Below are positions 47,334 through 60,010 of a DNA stretch of 64,000 nt, in pieces; position 1 is the stretch's first letter; each line of letters opens with the position of its first letter. Source of the DNA: Maratus speciosus (taxonomy: Eukaryota > Arthropoda > Arachnida > Araneae > Salticidae); the NCBI GenBank assembly GCA_963932465.1, contig OZ010800.1, positions 95,375,307-95,439,306 of the forward strand, read 5' to 3'. The position numbers were made by a program, and so were the translations under genes. The notes under the pieces are model-generated. The model worked only from the letters and a program-made list of their open reading frames with translations, searched no databases and had not been told where the DNA came from.

Positions 47334-47518
47334 CTGTTGAAAATTGTCAATGTTTGTTAAACTCGTGCTTTTCGGAGCTGCGGAGGTCGTCCGAAGTATC
47401 AAACGCCCCGTCCCGTACGATCCCGCTGGCCGATGCATTAAATTTGTGGATTTTGGCTTTTTAATTTCTTCGGTGGGATCTTCATGATCGGGCCTACTGG
47501 TACCGTTCCAGTCGGTAA
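47334..47518 (-). CDS. Candidate internal exon of an unknown gene
   Basis: On minus, a tract GTCCCTTGCCTTCAG (acceptor) leads into 185 bases of open frame that ends CAACAG before GTATCACC (donor). The reading is SVTDWNGTSRPDHEDPTEEI, then KKPKSTNLMHRPAGSYGTGR and so on: polar, rich in Pro, Thr and Ser. The base composition is far richer in GC than the flanks, though the GC-rich patch runs on to about 47600 beyond the acceptor. No family recognised. It could be an exon of a disordered region or part of an element; moderate to low confidence. Confidence 0.3.
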
Positions 47519-47599
47519 CTGAAGGCAAGGGACCTCCGATCGGCTCGAGTCATTACCGTCTCAATACCCAAGACCCCGGAGTAATTCCGTGACGTACCA

Positions 47600-48429
47600 A
47601 ATGAAGATTCACCCTTGAAGGGCAAGCAATTGCGTTTGTGTAATGCTTAATTCCAACCGGAAATTTAGAAAATTTTTATTTCAAAATAAGGAAAAGCAAT
47701 TTTACGACTTTTCTTCACTAAAGTCAGAAAACTAAAATTTCCTGAAATTTTTCTGGTGCAAATCCTGATTAATCGTAGGTGGTATATAATATATACCGCC
47801 GCCCCTTAACCCTTGAGGCGCGATGGGATATATTTTATTCCAATATTTTTTGTGCAATGAGCAATATTTCTTGCAAATATTGCTCATTGCACAAGATATA
47901 TCCGATAGAAACTATATTGGATCGTTATAATTACGCTATTGCTGAATTGTGGCAAAAAGATTCTCTTTAAAATATCGTGAAGTCGAGTTCTATATCTTCC
48001 GTCAAACATTCACATTGTGGCATTAGAATCTAAAATTTATTAAATGGTTATAAATGAAAAATTTTAATTAAATTAAATGTAAAACAAATTAAATTACAAT
48101 AACATGTAAAAGTATTTAAAATTATAAATAACAACAGTTTTGTCAGCTGAGGTCAGTTATAGGATGAAAATATGTAAGAGGTACCAAATTACATACAGTT
48201 TTATGTTTTTTAATCCATTTACATTCTCACATATTTGAAATTGAAACACAACTGTAATTATTATTTGAGTTCATAGAAAATACTATTTATAAAATTATTG
48301 ATCATATAATCTCCCTCGATTAACGTAACTAATTATTGATCCACATAGCTTTTAAAAAACTATGTAACTAATTTCTAAGTGAAGTCTAATTAATGTGTTA
48401 CAAATGATTCGTGAGACTCTGTATTTTTT
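47600..48429. other. Spacer
   Basis: Contains a perfect inverted pair GCAATATTTCTTGCAAATATTGC-like around 47860-47892 (GAGCAATATT/AATATTGCTC). No gene. Confidence 0.5.
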
Positions 48430-49010
48430 AGAAAAAAGTTTGTTCTTTAGCTTTTAAGACAACGAAATATACATTTTTTTTTCATTTTATGTATTTCTTT
48501 CTTGATAAAGGTTTTATTTAAAAACAAAATAAATAAAGCTAATGAAATTTCTTTTATGCTGCAATATGGAATCTATCTATCTATCTAAAAGAGTAATTTC
48601 TCTTTTTCTCGTACCTGCTCGAAATGCCATTTTGTTCACTGTCAACGCTTTTATTATGCAAAAAATGATAAAACAGGTTTTCCTAAAAGAAGTAGAGTAT
48701 TCATTATGTGAATAGAAAAATATTGTATTTTTCATAACGGTGCTTATGTTTTTAGGAAATGAATTTCTCTCAAATATATGCTCACTTCCTTTTTTTCTAT
48801 CATTAAAGTAACACATAATCTAGCAATAAAAATGTAACGATTTTCTGTCTTAAGTTGCTTCGCAATTTTTTGTAAACTCAAGTATTCTTGCATGGGTAAT
48901 GTCTATGTAGCGTAACTTATGAAAAGTATTTTGACCTTAATCGAATAATTTTGTTCATTATTAATAAGTTTTTCCTGTTAAAATGTTCTCATATGATTTT
49001 TTTTATATTA
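48430..49010 (+). repeat. Old dispersed repeat, partner at 19370-19940
   Basis: See the partner; includes a short (CTAT)n run at 48572-48586 not present in the partner. Confidence 0.7.
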
Positions 49011-49082
49011 AGTAAAAAAATGACTTAATTTAAATATACACTATATGCCATTAATCCCTGGACACTTTCAATTTCAGACATT

Positions 49083-50085
49083 CTGGTCTTGCACATTTAA
49101 AATGCGTCAAAAATTGACGAAAATCTTCAAAGTTTGAATTAGTCTATCTGCAAAACCTTTTTATGTATAAACGTGAAATTTTGGATATTAATTAAATAGA
49201 TTGTGCTTTGTAATATGCTACCATTAGAAATTTATTAGCCTTTTACAGAATTTGTGTATTGTTGAAATCAAAATAGCTCTTCTTTTTTACTCCATAAGTA
49301 TTGCGCATATGATATCTTGAGGAAGTGTGTACGGATTGTCAGGAAATTTGGTAAAGATTCTAAAGAAATGTGTGTGTTAAAAATGAACTACTTTTAAGTA
49401 CACTGTAAAACAATACTACCAGTTTTCCTGTAGGAATCGGAAAAATAATTGCCCTTATCATACTGGAAAAATTTCCGACCCAGCTCGGAATAAAATCCTT
49501 AAAATCGGAATAAAATCCGTAAAATATCGTTTTATTGACTATTACCTTTTTCTCCGGATTTTATTCCGAGCTGGGTCGGAAAATTTTCCGGTTCGATAAG
49601 GGCAACTATTTTTCCGATTCCTACAGGAAAACTAGTCGGATTTTTTAAACAGTGTATTTACAATGGTGATATTTTTAGTTATGACTATTTTTATTCATTA
49701 AAAATACATTTTTTTTTTTTTTTTACAAAAATGTCTTTTCATATAGTTAAGGAAATATTTTTGGCCTAAGATTAGTTCATTTTAAACGCACATACATGTT
49801 TTATTATCTTTACCAAATTTCATGAAAATCCATAAATACTTTCTCAAGATATCATGCGCGCAATGACTTCTGGAGTAAAAAAAAGAACTATTTTGATTTC
49901 AACAATCCACAAATTCTGTAAAAGGCTAATAGATTTCTAATGGTAGCATATTACAAAAACACAATCTGTTTAATCAATATCCGAAATTTTATGTTTATAC
50001 ATAAAAAGGTTTTGAAGATAGACTAATTCAAACTTTCAATTTTTTCGTTAAATTTCGTCGCGTTTAAAAGGTACAAGATCCCTTA
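49083..50085. mobile_element. Palindromic element, arms about 330 bp, with nested MITE
   Basis: Left arm about 49083-49412 and right arm about 49765-50085 are inverted copies (markers: CTAATGGTAGCATATTA around 49925-49955 and its complement near 49217; CTTTTTATGTATAAAC near 49158). The loop holds a MITE at 49401-49654. No coding frame. Confidence 0.85.
49401..49654. mobile_element. MITE, 254 bp, TA target duplication
   Basis: Tips CACTGT on both ends, flanked by TA (49399-49400, 49655-49656). Long inverted arms share AGTTTTCCTGTAGGAATCGG and a GAGCTGGGTCGGAAA block. Inserted in the loop of the larger palindrome, so younger than it or coeval. Confidence 0.85.
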
Positions 50086-50095
50086 AAAATATACT

Positions 50096-50565
50096 TATCG
50101 GATTCTTCTCGAAATTCAAAATTATAAGGAATATGTTTGACCTCATGCTTATCAACATCGATTTGGTAAGGAGTTCAATTAGGGAGCCAACAAAAAATAA
50201 TAATAACATTTAGGATCACCTGATAAAATAAAATTTACGAAATGATCTATCGCTACAGCATACAAATATGTGGATATTGTAGAGTATGCGTACCCATTTG
50301 TATAATAGCACGTAATAGGCATGAGTAGCGCGTATATTCATGAAGTTTTAGCGATTATTTTTTTTTAAGTTTAAAAAATTGTTGCATGTTTTTTGTATAT
50401 ATCATAACCAAATTCAATCACAACCATTTCAACTAAATTTAACGCCAGTCTCAGAAAAATTTGAAAAAATGTAGTAGAAACAATCTAGTGTTATTGGATT
50501 ATAAATATATTAAGCACTTGATGAAATAGAAGCAGTTGTAATAATTTTTTTTTATATGTGCATGC
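50096..50565 (+). repeat. Dispersed repeat, copy 1 of 3
   Basis: Related to 53525-53800 (inverted) and 56215-56620 (direct). Shared: ATATGTTTGACCTCAT, AGGATCACC-TG-AAAATAAAAT, and (copies 1 and 3) GTAGTAGAAACAATCTAGTG. Confidence 0.8.
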
Positions 50566-51137
50566 GCAACGATAACAAAGTTTTTTTTCATGATTTAATA
50601 GTCAACACTATTTAGCAACTCATAAAAAAAGGCAGAGAATTATCGTAAAATTTCAGAAAGATATCGGTGATAGACTGAACTGATTTTTAGTTAATGATAA
50701 TTGATTTTTCCAAAAATTGTTATTTTTTATTAAAAGACTTTCAGAAAAGGAGTTAGTAATTAATGAATGTCAAGAAATATATTGGAAATAAATGCTTCAA
50801 TTTTGATACTTCTTTTTTCCTTGGAATAGGCTAGTTCTGGTGATTTTCTAAAAAGAAGCAAACTTCAATAAAAAAGGAAAAAAAATAAAAATGACAATTT
50901 ATGGAAATTCTTTTATTATTCTGCGGCTTTTAGAACCCAACTAGAAAATAGCTATTTCGCTGTGCCCCATAGAGTTGACTGTTAAATCAAGAAAAAAAAA
51001 TTCTTATCGTTCGCGCAAACGCAGATAAAAAATATTTCATACAAATGCTCATGTTTCAACAGATATTTCATTTACTTATATTTCAATTGCACTATATTGC
51101 TTCTACTGCATTTTTCCAAATTTCTCAAACTGGTGTT
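50566..51137. other. AT-rich spacer
   Basis: Nothing recognised. Confidence 0.4.
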
Positions 51138-53490
51138 AAAGGGTCTAGCCGGATAAGCGTAGCGAAATGCCCCCCCCCCCCCCCCCCCCGCCATGCCCGA
51201 TGTTTGAAATAACGTGGGTGATAATAAGGCTCATCATGAGAATACAATATAGAGAGTTTTTAATCCCTGACCTTTAACTGTCCTTGAAATAATCGGCGAA
51301 GTATGCGCCGGCGCTACTTTTTTTTCAAATACGTTTTTCTCAAAAAGTAGAAAAGCTAAAAAAAATGAAACCAATGCCATTTATTAAAAAATATATAATT
51401 TTAAATTTTAACATAGAAAAACTTTTTAGATAGATTACACAAATTTTAACATAGAAAAATAAACAAAAAGGTTTATAAAAAAATTATTAATATAGTAATT
51501 TTATATTTACACCAACCAAAAAATTACAAAATAATGCACTAAGTATGCACTTTTGAGAAATAGAAAATCGTTAAAATCGAAGATGTGCTTGTTGAGTTAT
51601 AACAAAAGTAATACTAGCAGCTTGCTAAAATATTCGTAACTTTCCCTGTTTGTATTTGCAGTGATACTCTGCTATCAATGCATTGGTCGATTCGTGACAT
51701 TTCCACTCGGGCAGGATGCGGTGTGAGCCAAAATAAGAGAATGTTTCCATGCATACCACTTCCCAATAGGTTTGTTTCATGTTTGTCAATATTATGTTAT
51801 TTTAGCGTACTGCGCTTAATAATATCGAGAACTGACAAACAAAATGTAAGATTTGCCTACCATGATTTTCACATAGAAGAATGTTATGGAGCTGTACAGG
51901 GTACATATATAACATATCACTTTAGGGAGGAGTGTGTGCGTGTGTGGTGATGGGGGGGGGGGGTGTCTGGCACTTGACATCGGAAGATATCTGAAGGGGA
52001 GGGGGGTTTGTCATTTGATATCGTTATCGGAAGATATCTGTAAGGGAGGGAGCTTTGTCATTTGATAACGTTATCATTTTTAATCAAACAAAATTTACTT
52101 TTTAGGTATCTTTTTCTTTACATGTGTTATCATAATTTTTTAAGTATGTTTTCTTCATTCTATGAAAATACAAAGTTATTAAAACCATTGAATGAATATA
52201 AAACATTTCATTCCAAAAGAATAAGGTAACCCAACGGTCACCATTAATATTCTCCTGCCATATGCGTATATAATTCGTTGTTAGAGAAACCATATTCGAA
52301 ATGATACTTGTTATTTTTGCTAGTAAAATATGGGGATGAATGCTGTCCACCTGTTTTGTTTAAAAGAAGTTCTGTTTAGCCCCGTGCAAGGACGAAGTGC
52401 AAGAAAACATTATTATTGTTCAATGCATTATGTAACAAAGGGCTATTATTAAAACATTTAAATAATATTTTTAAAAATGTTATTTGATATAAAGTTATTT
52501 CGTATATAACAGTAATATTTTACGAATTTCTTCTCTTCATTTAAATCAGTAAATATGCTAATAAATAATGTACAACCATATCTGTATATCATTGCAAACG
52601 TATAAAAAGAAAAAAAAAGGAAAAAAAATGTAGAAATAAAAAGAATTTTTAGACATTGATAAAAGTATTATTAGGGGAAGGGGGATTCGAGGAATGATAG
52701 CGTATTATATCGAAAGGTTGGGAGAGGGTCCGAAATTGCCAAAAAATTTGATAACCATATATATTTGCAGCTCCTATTCAGCTTCAGCTGCACAATAGAG
52801 TAGACCATCGAATTGATATTATTACGCGGGAAAGATGCACAATACGCCAAAATAACAGAATGTTTACAAACAGGAAAAAAACCTATAGGGAAATGGTATG
52901 TATGGAAACATTCTCTTATTTTGGCGCACTGGCGCATCCTTCACGAGTGGAAATGTCACGAATCGACTAATGCATTGATAGTAGCGTATTTCTACAAATG
53001 CACACAGGGAAAGTTACGAATATTTTAGGAAAATGCTAGCGTAATTTTTTTTTATAACTCAAAAAGCGCATCTTCGATTTTAACGAATTTTTTTTTCTTT
53101 AAAGTACATACTACTTTGGGCATTATTCTGAAAATTTTTGGATGGTGTAAATGTAAAATTACTGCGTTAATAATTTTTTTTATATTTTTGTTTATTTTTC
53201 AATGTTAAAAATTATGTAAAAATGTGACAAAAATATATAATGTGAACTAATATATTCTTCAATAATTGGCGCTGGTTTCATTTTTTTTAACTATTGTACT
53301 TTTTTAGAAAAACGTATTTGAAAAATAGTAGCGCCGTCCCATACGTCTCCGATTACCTCAACGACAGTTCAAGGTCCGGGGCTAAAAACACTCTAAATTG
53401 CATTCTCATAGCGACCCTTATTACCACACATACTATTTCAAACATCGGCCGTGGGGGCCATTTCTCTATGCTTATCCGGCTAGACCCTTT
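51138..53490. mobile_element. Fold-back element, 2.35 kb, arms about 620 bp
   Basis: Inverted tips AAAGGGTCTAGCCGGATAAG. Arms 51138-51760 and 52870-53490 are inverted copies (markers: GGCGCTAC / GTAGCGCC, and CAAAATAAGAGAATGTTTCC with its complement). The right arm has a further internal inverted repeat (about 52846-52926). The left arm carries a 20-nt C-tract at 51170-51189. The loop is AT-rich with G-rich tandem repeats at 51946-52070. Target duplication not clear. Confidence 0.85.
51946..52070 (+). repeat. Short tandem repeat, about 60-bp units
   Basis: CGGAAGATATCTG recurs at about 51980 and 52028, each followed by a G-rich run and TTTGTCATTTGATA; starts with an 11-12-nt G-run. Confidence 0.8.
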
Positions 53491-53524
53491 GGTTGAAAAC
53501 TTTGCATAGTATAAGCAAAACAAA

Positions 53525-53800
53525 TGCAAGTAATTTTTGAACTTAATCAAAAATTGCTATATCTCCATCACTATAAGTGTATTTCTTACACAAATGAACA
53601 CACGTATACAATATTCATATATTTGTGTGCTTTAGCAATAGATCCTTTCATGCATTTTATTTTACAGGGTGATCCCAAATATTATTATTTTTCTTTCATT
53701 TTTTGTTGCCACCCTAATTCTCTTCCTTATCATATCGGAGTTTAAAAATTTGAGGTCAAACGTATTCTTTCTAATATTGAATTTCTAGAAGAATCCGACA
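53525..53800 (-). repeat. Dispersed repeat, copy 2 of 3 (inverted)
   Basis: Complement aligns with 50096-50340: GGATTCTTCT near the start, TTTGACCTCA, then the GGATCACCCTGTAAAATAAA block. Confidence 0.8.
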
Positions 53801-53816
53801 TATATATATATATATA

Positions 53817-55708
53817 CTAGCAGAAATGACCGATCTAAGCTCGATCAAAATTAGCTTTGTGTTTATCACGATATATTATTCCCACTGAATCATTCTTGCT
53901 GTTTTAGTTACAATTAGCTTGTCCCTGAGCCATAGAGACCCAAAATGACCCACTAATCGAAATTTTTCGAACATGGGACCTTAACCTAATACTTTTTTTC
54001 GAGCCTGAAACGATGGAATACAAAATTTAATGAAAAGCGTTATCATTTTCTCAATAAAATTAGATTGACCCACATTGATCGAAAAATGACACACTAATCG
54101 AAATTTGTGGAACATGTGACCCATTCCAATGGTCTTCACATACTGGGAAACGATATAATAAAAAATAGTCAAAATTGTTTGAACTTTTTTGAGATACAGT
54201 TAGCTTGTCCCACACCCATTATGACCCAAAATGACCCACTGATAGAATTTCCTTGAGCATGCGACCTAGTCGAAGGTTTTCTCGTACCCAGAAACGGTAA
54301 AATACAAAGTTTTGTCAAAATCGTTTGAGCCATTTTTTAGATACAGTTAGCTTGATCCTCATTCATTAGGACCCAAAATGACCTACTGATTTGATTCTCT
54401 TGAGCAAGGTACCTAGTCCAATGGTCTTATGCCCGGAAACGGTATAACACAAAGTTTTGTCAAAATGTTTTGAACTGTTTTTTAGATACAATTAGCTTGA
54501 CCCTGACCCTTTGTAACCCAAAATGACCCACTAATCGAATTTTCTTGAACATGTGACCTAGTCCAATGGTCTTCTCGAGCCCGAAAGTAATAAAACACAA
54601 AATATAGTCAAATTCGTTACAATCGTTTTCTAGATAAAATTAGCTTGATCCACAGTGACCCAAAAATGACCCATCGAATTTTCTCGAACGTGTGACTTAG
54701 CCCAATGGTCTTCTCGTAATCCAAAACTGTAGAATATAGAGTATAGTGAAAATCGTTATAACCGTTTTTTAGATAAAATTAGCTTGAGCCAAAATGACCC
54801 ATTAAAAGAAATTTCTCGAGCATGTGACATAGCCCAATTCTCTTCTCAATAGTCTTCTCGTAGCCAAAAACGGTTGGATACAAAATTTACTCAAAATCGA
54901 TTGAAACATTTTCTAGATAAATTAGCTTGACCAACAGTGACCCAAAATGACGCACTAATTGAATTTTCTCGAACACGCGACTTAGCCCAATGGTCTGCTC
55001 ATGCCCAGAAGTGGTACAATACAAAATTTTGTCAAAATAGTTTGAGTCGTTTTTAGATACAATTAGCTTGACCCACAGTGACCCCAAAACGACCCACTAA
55101 TCGAATTTTCTCGAACATGGGGATTAGCCCAATGATCATCTCATGCCCAGAAACGGTATAATACAAAATTTTGTGAAAATGTTTTGAGCCATTTTTTAGA
55201 CTCAATTAGCTTGACCCTGACTCGTTGTGACGCAAAATGACCCACTAATCGAAATTTATTGAACATGCGATCTAGGCCAATGGTATTCTTGGGCTCGAAA
55301 ACAATAGAATACAAAATTTCGTCAAAATCGTTAGAGCCATTTTCTAGATAAATTTAGCTTGACCCACAGTGACCCAAAAATGACCCACCAATCGAATTTT
55401 CTCGAACATGTGACTTAGCCAAATAGTCTTTTCCTACCCGGAAACGGTTGGATACAAAATTTAGTCAGAATAGTTTGAGCCGTTTTTTAGATATAATTAG
55501 CTTGACCCTGGACCATAATGACTCAAAATGACCCACTAAACGAATTTTCTTGAACACATGACCCATCCCAATGGCCTTTTCACGCCCAAAAACGGCAGCG
55601 TGCAAAATTTAGTCAAACTAGTTAGAGCCGTTTTTAAGATAAAATTTACATACACACACGCACACACACACATACACACACAATTTTTGCTCGTATTATA
55701 GTATAAGA
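53817..55708 (-). mobile_element. Helitron-like element with 12-unit tandem core (minus strand)
   Basis: On minus it starts TCTTATACTATAATACGAGC at 55708 after a host A and ends CTAG (53820-53817) before a host T. The 3' stem-loop ATCGAGC-TTA-GATCGGT (6 of 7 pairs) lies 8 nt before CTAG. The core is about 12 tandem units of 139-148 bp; TTAGCTTG-type anchors fall at 53915, 54061, 54201, 54348, 54493, 54641, 54780, 54923, 55064, 55207, 55355 and 55498. A CA microsatellite (55645-55682) abuts the 5' end. Non-coding. Confidence 0.8.
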
Positions 55709-56214
55709 TATTTATATCAAAAATGAGCAATTGCTTGCTACAGTAAAGTATAGTAACTATTGTAAGAGTGTCAGAACTACTCATTAACCAGTGGACCTAC
55801 TACAATGTTTCTGTTTATTTTCTGATACATTTTTATAAATTTATAATTAACTGCATTTTTTAATCAAACAATTCGTTTTAACGAAATATGAGTGTAACAT
55901 GTCAAAAGCATGTTCAAAAATTCCGACACATATTCGACACATATTCGACATATTCATCGTTGCGCGTTATGAGCATGTGCATGTTCGTGCATAGAAAAGG
56001 GGCTATGGGCATCTGAAATAATATGGATAATCATACTTAACCTAAAAATATAACAAAAATTCAGTATGCAATGTCATATCTGGCCACAATCTACCATGAG
56101 CTGATACATCATTCATCTTTGTACACTACAAATTAATTACATTTAGTATGCGATGTCAAAGGTGTTCAAAAATCCTATCCAGTGATACCTCATTCATCAT
56201 ACGCTACATATTAG
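55709..56214. other. Spacer
   Basis: Nothing recognised; short direct repeat TCGACACATATTCGACA near 55922-55950. Confidence 0.4.
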
Positions 56215-56620
56215 TCTAGAAAAAGGGTTGTTGACCCAGAATTATAAAGAATATGTTTGACCTCATATTTATCAACGTCGATTTTGTAAGGAGAAAAAAA
56301 ATAATATTTAGGATCACCCTGTAAAATAAAATTTACGGAAGGATCTATCGCTAAAACCAACAAATATGTGGATATTATACAATATGTGTACTCGTTTGCG
56401 TAAGAATAGCACGTATATTCATGAAGATATAGCAATTTTTTTTTTAGTTCCAAATATTCTTGCATGTCTTTTGTTTATATCAACCAACTTTAACGCCAGT
56501 TTCAGAATTTTTTTTTTTTTTTTTTTAATGTAGTAGAAACAATCTAGTGCAATTGGAATATAAATATATTAAACACATGATGAAATATGAGCAGTTGTAA
56601 GAAATTTTTTTTAATCTGCG
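56215..56620 (+). repeat. Dispersed repeat, copy 3 of 3
   Basis: Direct relative of 50096-50565, alike through to GAGCAGTTGTAA-type ends. Confidence 0.8.
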
Positions 56621-56685
56621 CATGGGGAAGGTAAATGTTTGATTCATGTAACACAAGAACATAATGCTAAAAAGAATATAAAAAT

Positions 56686-57450
56686 CATATATATTAAACG
56701 AGCAAGCAATTTTCCCGATTATGAATGATATCATAAACAACTGAACCGATTTGAAACTTGCGTCCTATACTAAATGGAGCATGAGAAAAAGATCTAGCTG
56801 GGTCCCGAATTCAAGAAAATTCGTTTTTACAGGGTAAAACAAAATCAGAGGTGAAACTCCTGCTTGCTATAAATCTAATAATGCTCGTGCAATTTACACG
56901 AAACGAGTTTCCTATACTAATTCGAAGACGAAAAACACACCTAGCGAATTCGAGAAAATTTGTTTTGATCGATTAAAACAAACTGAGCACTGAAAATGCT
57001 GCTATATATTGAAAACGGCTCTAACGATTTTTATAAAACTTGGTTTTTATACTGATTTGAGCACTAGAAATCGATCTAGCTAGGTCGCTAATGCGAGAAA
57101 ACTCGTTTTCTACTGCTAACAACAGTCTCATTACTCAAAATGGTGGTAGTAATCGAAAACAATTCGACGAATTTTAAAAAATATGCTTTATTTGATTGTG
57201 TGAAAACTATCCAAGTCTCGACTGCGGAAAAATAATGTTAGTAGGTTTAGAGCAAATTTTGATCTAAATTTAATCTTCCGTAATCGAAATTCCCGCCAAT
57301 ACTAATGTTCATTTATCATCAACAGGTTCAAAAGATGATCTCAAAGGCGGCACTAATTGCTTGCCTTCTATACTAAATCGAGCACTAAACGGCCTATGTA
57401 GGTTAAAAGTACAGCAACTCTCGTTTTAACTGCCTAGGAAAAATAAAAAT
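56686..57450 (+). mobile_element. Helitron-like 5' end with degenerate tandem array
   Basis: Starts TCATATATATTAAACGAGCA after a host A, like the 5' end of the element ending at 55708. Degenerate ~140-150-bp units follow, marked by CCTATACTAA at about 56764 and 56911, TTTATACTGA at 57045 and TCTATACTAA at 57367. No CTAG terminator was found, so truncated or decayed. Confidence 0.5.
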
Positions 57451-58887
57451 AATTAATTTTACCAGATGTTGATTTCGTGAACTTAAGTCAATAAAAGTCT
57501 TTTATTTTTATAAATGACAATCCAAATTTTCTTCTATAGTATATTTTTTTTACAAAATTGTTTACAATAAAATATTTAAATTCCTCTCCCCACCCTCCCT
57601 CCCTTCAAAAGTCATTATATTTAAAAGAAAACAAGCATTTTTATACTATCTTACACATGTTACTTTTGCATCACTATGGCACCATTTTCATTGACTTTTC
57701 GCTTTCGACTGTGCCAAGACTGCGATCCGTAGATTTAAATATATACCCCATGACTTATTGATGTTTTCCAAATAGTAACTTTTACTTTTTGATGTTTATA
57801 GAAAAATAAGCATAAAAGTAAAAATAGATTTTAACAAAAACTCTCTTTTATAATCATTCAATGTTCTCCTTCAAAACCACGACTTATTTCTTTTTACTTA
57901 TATTGCATTAATTTGGCGCGATTACCGGAATCGATTATGAAAAATTCACATTTTTTTGCGCTAGGTTAAAAGCGCAAGCAAGGAAATTAGTCAAAAAAAT
58001 TATAATTTTTACACTTTTTCTTTCTTAAGATAGGGCAAAATGAATAATCATTTAAATTATATGTTTAGAATTTCTAAATTGATTTATCAACATATTGATT
58101 AATATTAGATTATTAATTGATAAAGGCGTATTTTTTTACGCTCTTTTATTTAATCTAAGCTGGGTTTTGTACTTAAAGATAAAATTTTGGACTTTATTTT
58201 TAATACACCTGTTGATAAGCTAGAATTATGTTCACAGATGAATTTTCGATGACAGTGCAACATTTTAATATTTTCAGTAATTAATTATAAATTGATACAT
58301 TGATTTTAAGTCATTTTAATGTTAGCATGCCATAGCTGATCAATCCCCAAATGTTCTGTGTAATGCGTACAGTTCTATGAGAGTTAAAACAACGATGGAT
58401 TTAATTATGCACCAGTAAACGCTTTCAAAAAGGGGCCAAATGGTAGTGAAACTGCAACAATGAAACATTTTAACGGCTAAAGAGTACAAAATAACTTATA
58501 AATCAAAAATAAAGAGTGTAATAGTTTTAGAAAAAGTATGTTTTTATCAATTAACAGTTAATAACTTAATTAAATTACAATTATACATTGAGCAATCAAT
58601 TAAGAAATCCTAAAAGGGCAGTTTAAATAATGTTTTTTTTTTTAAATTCCCGTTTCCCTTTCTTAAAAAAGAAACAGAGCAAAAATTATGTAGTTTTTAA
58701 TAAATTCATTTGCTTGCGTTTTCTAGAAAGCACAAAAAAAATCCGTGAATTTTTCATAATCCAGTTCGGTGCCCACGTCAAATGAATGTATTGTAAAAGA
58801 AGTTTTTAAAAAAAGAAAACAAAAAACATGAATTGCAGTCAAACAAATAGACGTGATTTTCAAGATGAACATTGCTTATAAAATAAC

Positions 58888-58888
<1 letters not shown>
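57451..58888. other. AT-rich non-coding stretch
   Basis: No gene recognised. Confidence 0.5.

Positions 58889-58939
<51 letters not shown>
58889..58939. repeat. T-tract, about 51 nt
   Basis: Homopolymer; open frames through it are artefacts. Confidence 0.95.
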
Positions 58940-58942
<3 letters not shown>

Positions 58943-59129
58943 TATTTTTGATTCTATACTTATTGGTATTGTACTCTTCATATTTTATTTATAATTTATT
59001 TTCTATTTTTAGCCCATAAAACGTATAATTGTTGCAGTTTATGGCAACCAGTTGGGATATTTTGGCATGCATTTGTTGGCACATAATTAAATCCGTTGTT
59101 GTTTCAACTCCCATACAAATGTGGAAGTG

Positions 59130-59402
59130 ATAGAGAATATTTGGCGATTTATCACCAGTGGTGGGATAATCGAAAAATGCCTAAAAATTAATTAATTAAT
59201 TTATAATTAAGTTCTAATATTAATAAAAACTTGTTCTGTCATCGGAAACACGCCAGTGAAGATATTTTTTATCATTCTAGCTTATTAAGAAGTTTGTTAA
59301 ATATCGATTATAAAATTCCATCTTTACACACAAAAATCAGATTGAGTTAAAAAAAGAATGTTAAAAGAACTACCGAGCAAGGCTCGGTCTACCAGGTACT
59401 AT
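59130..59402 (+). mobile_element. Helitron 3' end with mutated terminator
   Basis: A perfect stem-loop ACCGAGC-AAG-GCTCGGT at 59372-59388 is followed 10 nt later by CTAT and T, where CTAG then T is expected. ATATTTGGCGATTTATCACC at 59138 is shared with the Helitron at 27843-28415. The 5' end was not located; a related hairpin closes the element at 53817. Confidence 0.65.
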
Positions 59403-59554
59403 TAATTTTACGACGAAAGATATATTCAAAACCATACTGAAGACTATTTGTAATCCATTCAAGAATTTCACGTTTTAGAATTAATTTATTATTATTATTA
59501 TTAAATCTTCTAGTAATCCAAAAAACAACAAAACCTTACAGATTTTTTTTTCCT

Positions 59555-59750
59555 TTTAAAAACAGCAATTCTCATTGGAGTATTGTATATCCGTGATATT
59601 CAAAGTGCACGGGGCGTTCTCCTGGATTAGTGCCCAAAATTTCACAAGGGAGCCTTGAGAACATTCAATCTTCCTTTTTTAAGTTTTACAGAGAATTAAG
59701 TAACAAAATCAAATGTAATAAACTAAGCGCTAAATTTGGGATAATATAAG
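59555..59750 (+). repeat. Dispersed repeat without MITE (empty site)
   Basis: Relative of 21440-22046; at about 59650-59660 the sequence runs straight through the place where the other copy holds the 388-bp MITE. Confidence 0.8.
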
Positions 59751-59919
59751 AAATGATGTAGCTTAACATGATACTAAAAGAAACTTACAAAGAACTTACA
59801 ACGAATGCTACAAGTGACGCAAGCTAAAAGGAAAATACCGATCACAGAGGAGCACATGAGGAAAAGGAAAATGTTGTCAAAATGAAAGCAAATTTAACAG
59901 AAAAGGAAACAGTAAAGAA

Positions 59920-60010
59920 GTAAAAAAAATAAAATAAAATAAATAACCAAAATAAAACAAAATAAAATAAAATAAATAAATAATAAATAATAAAAATAAA
60001 TAAATATATA
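59920..60010. repeat. (AAAAT)n low-complexity stretch
   Basis: AAATAAAATA-type repeats. Confidence 0.9.

Noticed and set aside
58778..58981. Poly-Lys protein
   Set aside because: Translation of the T-tract.
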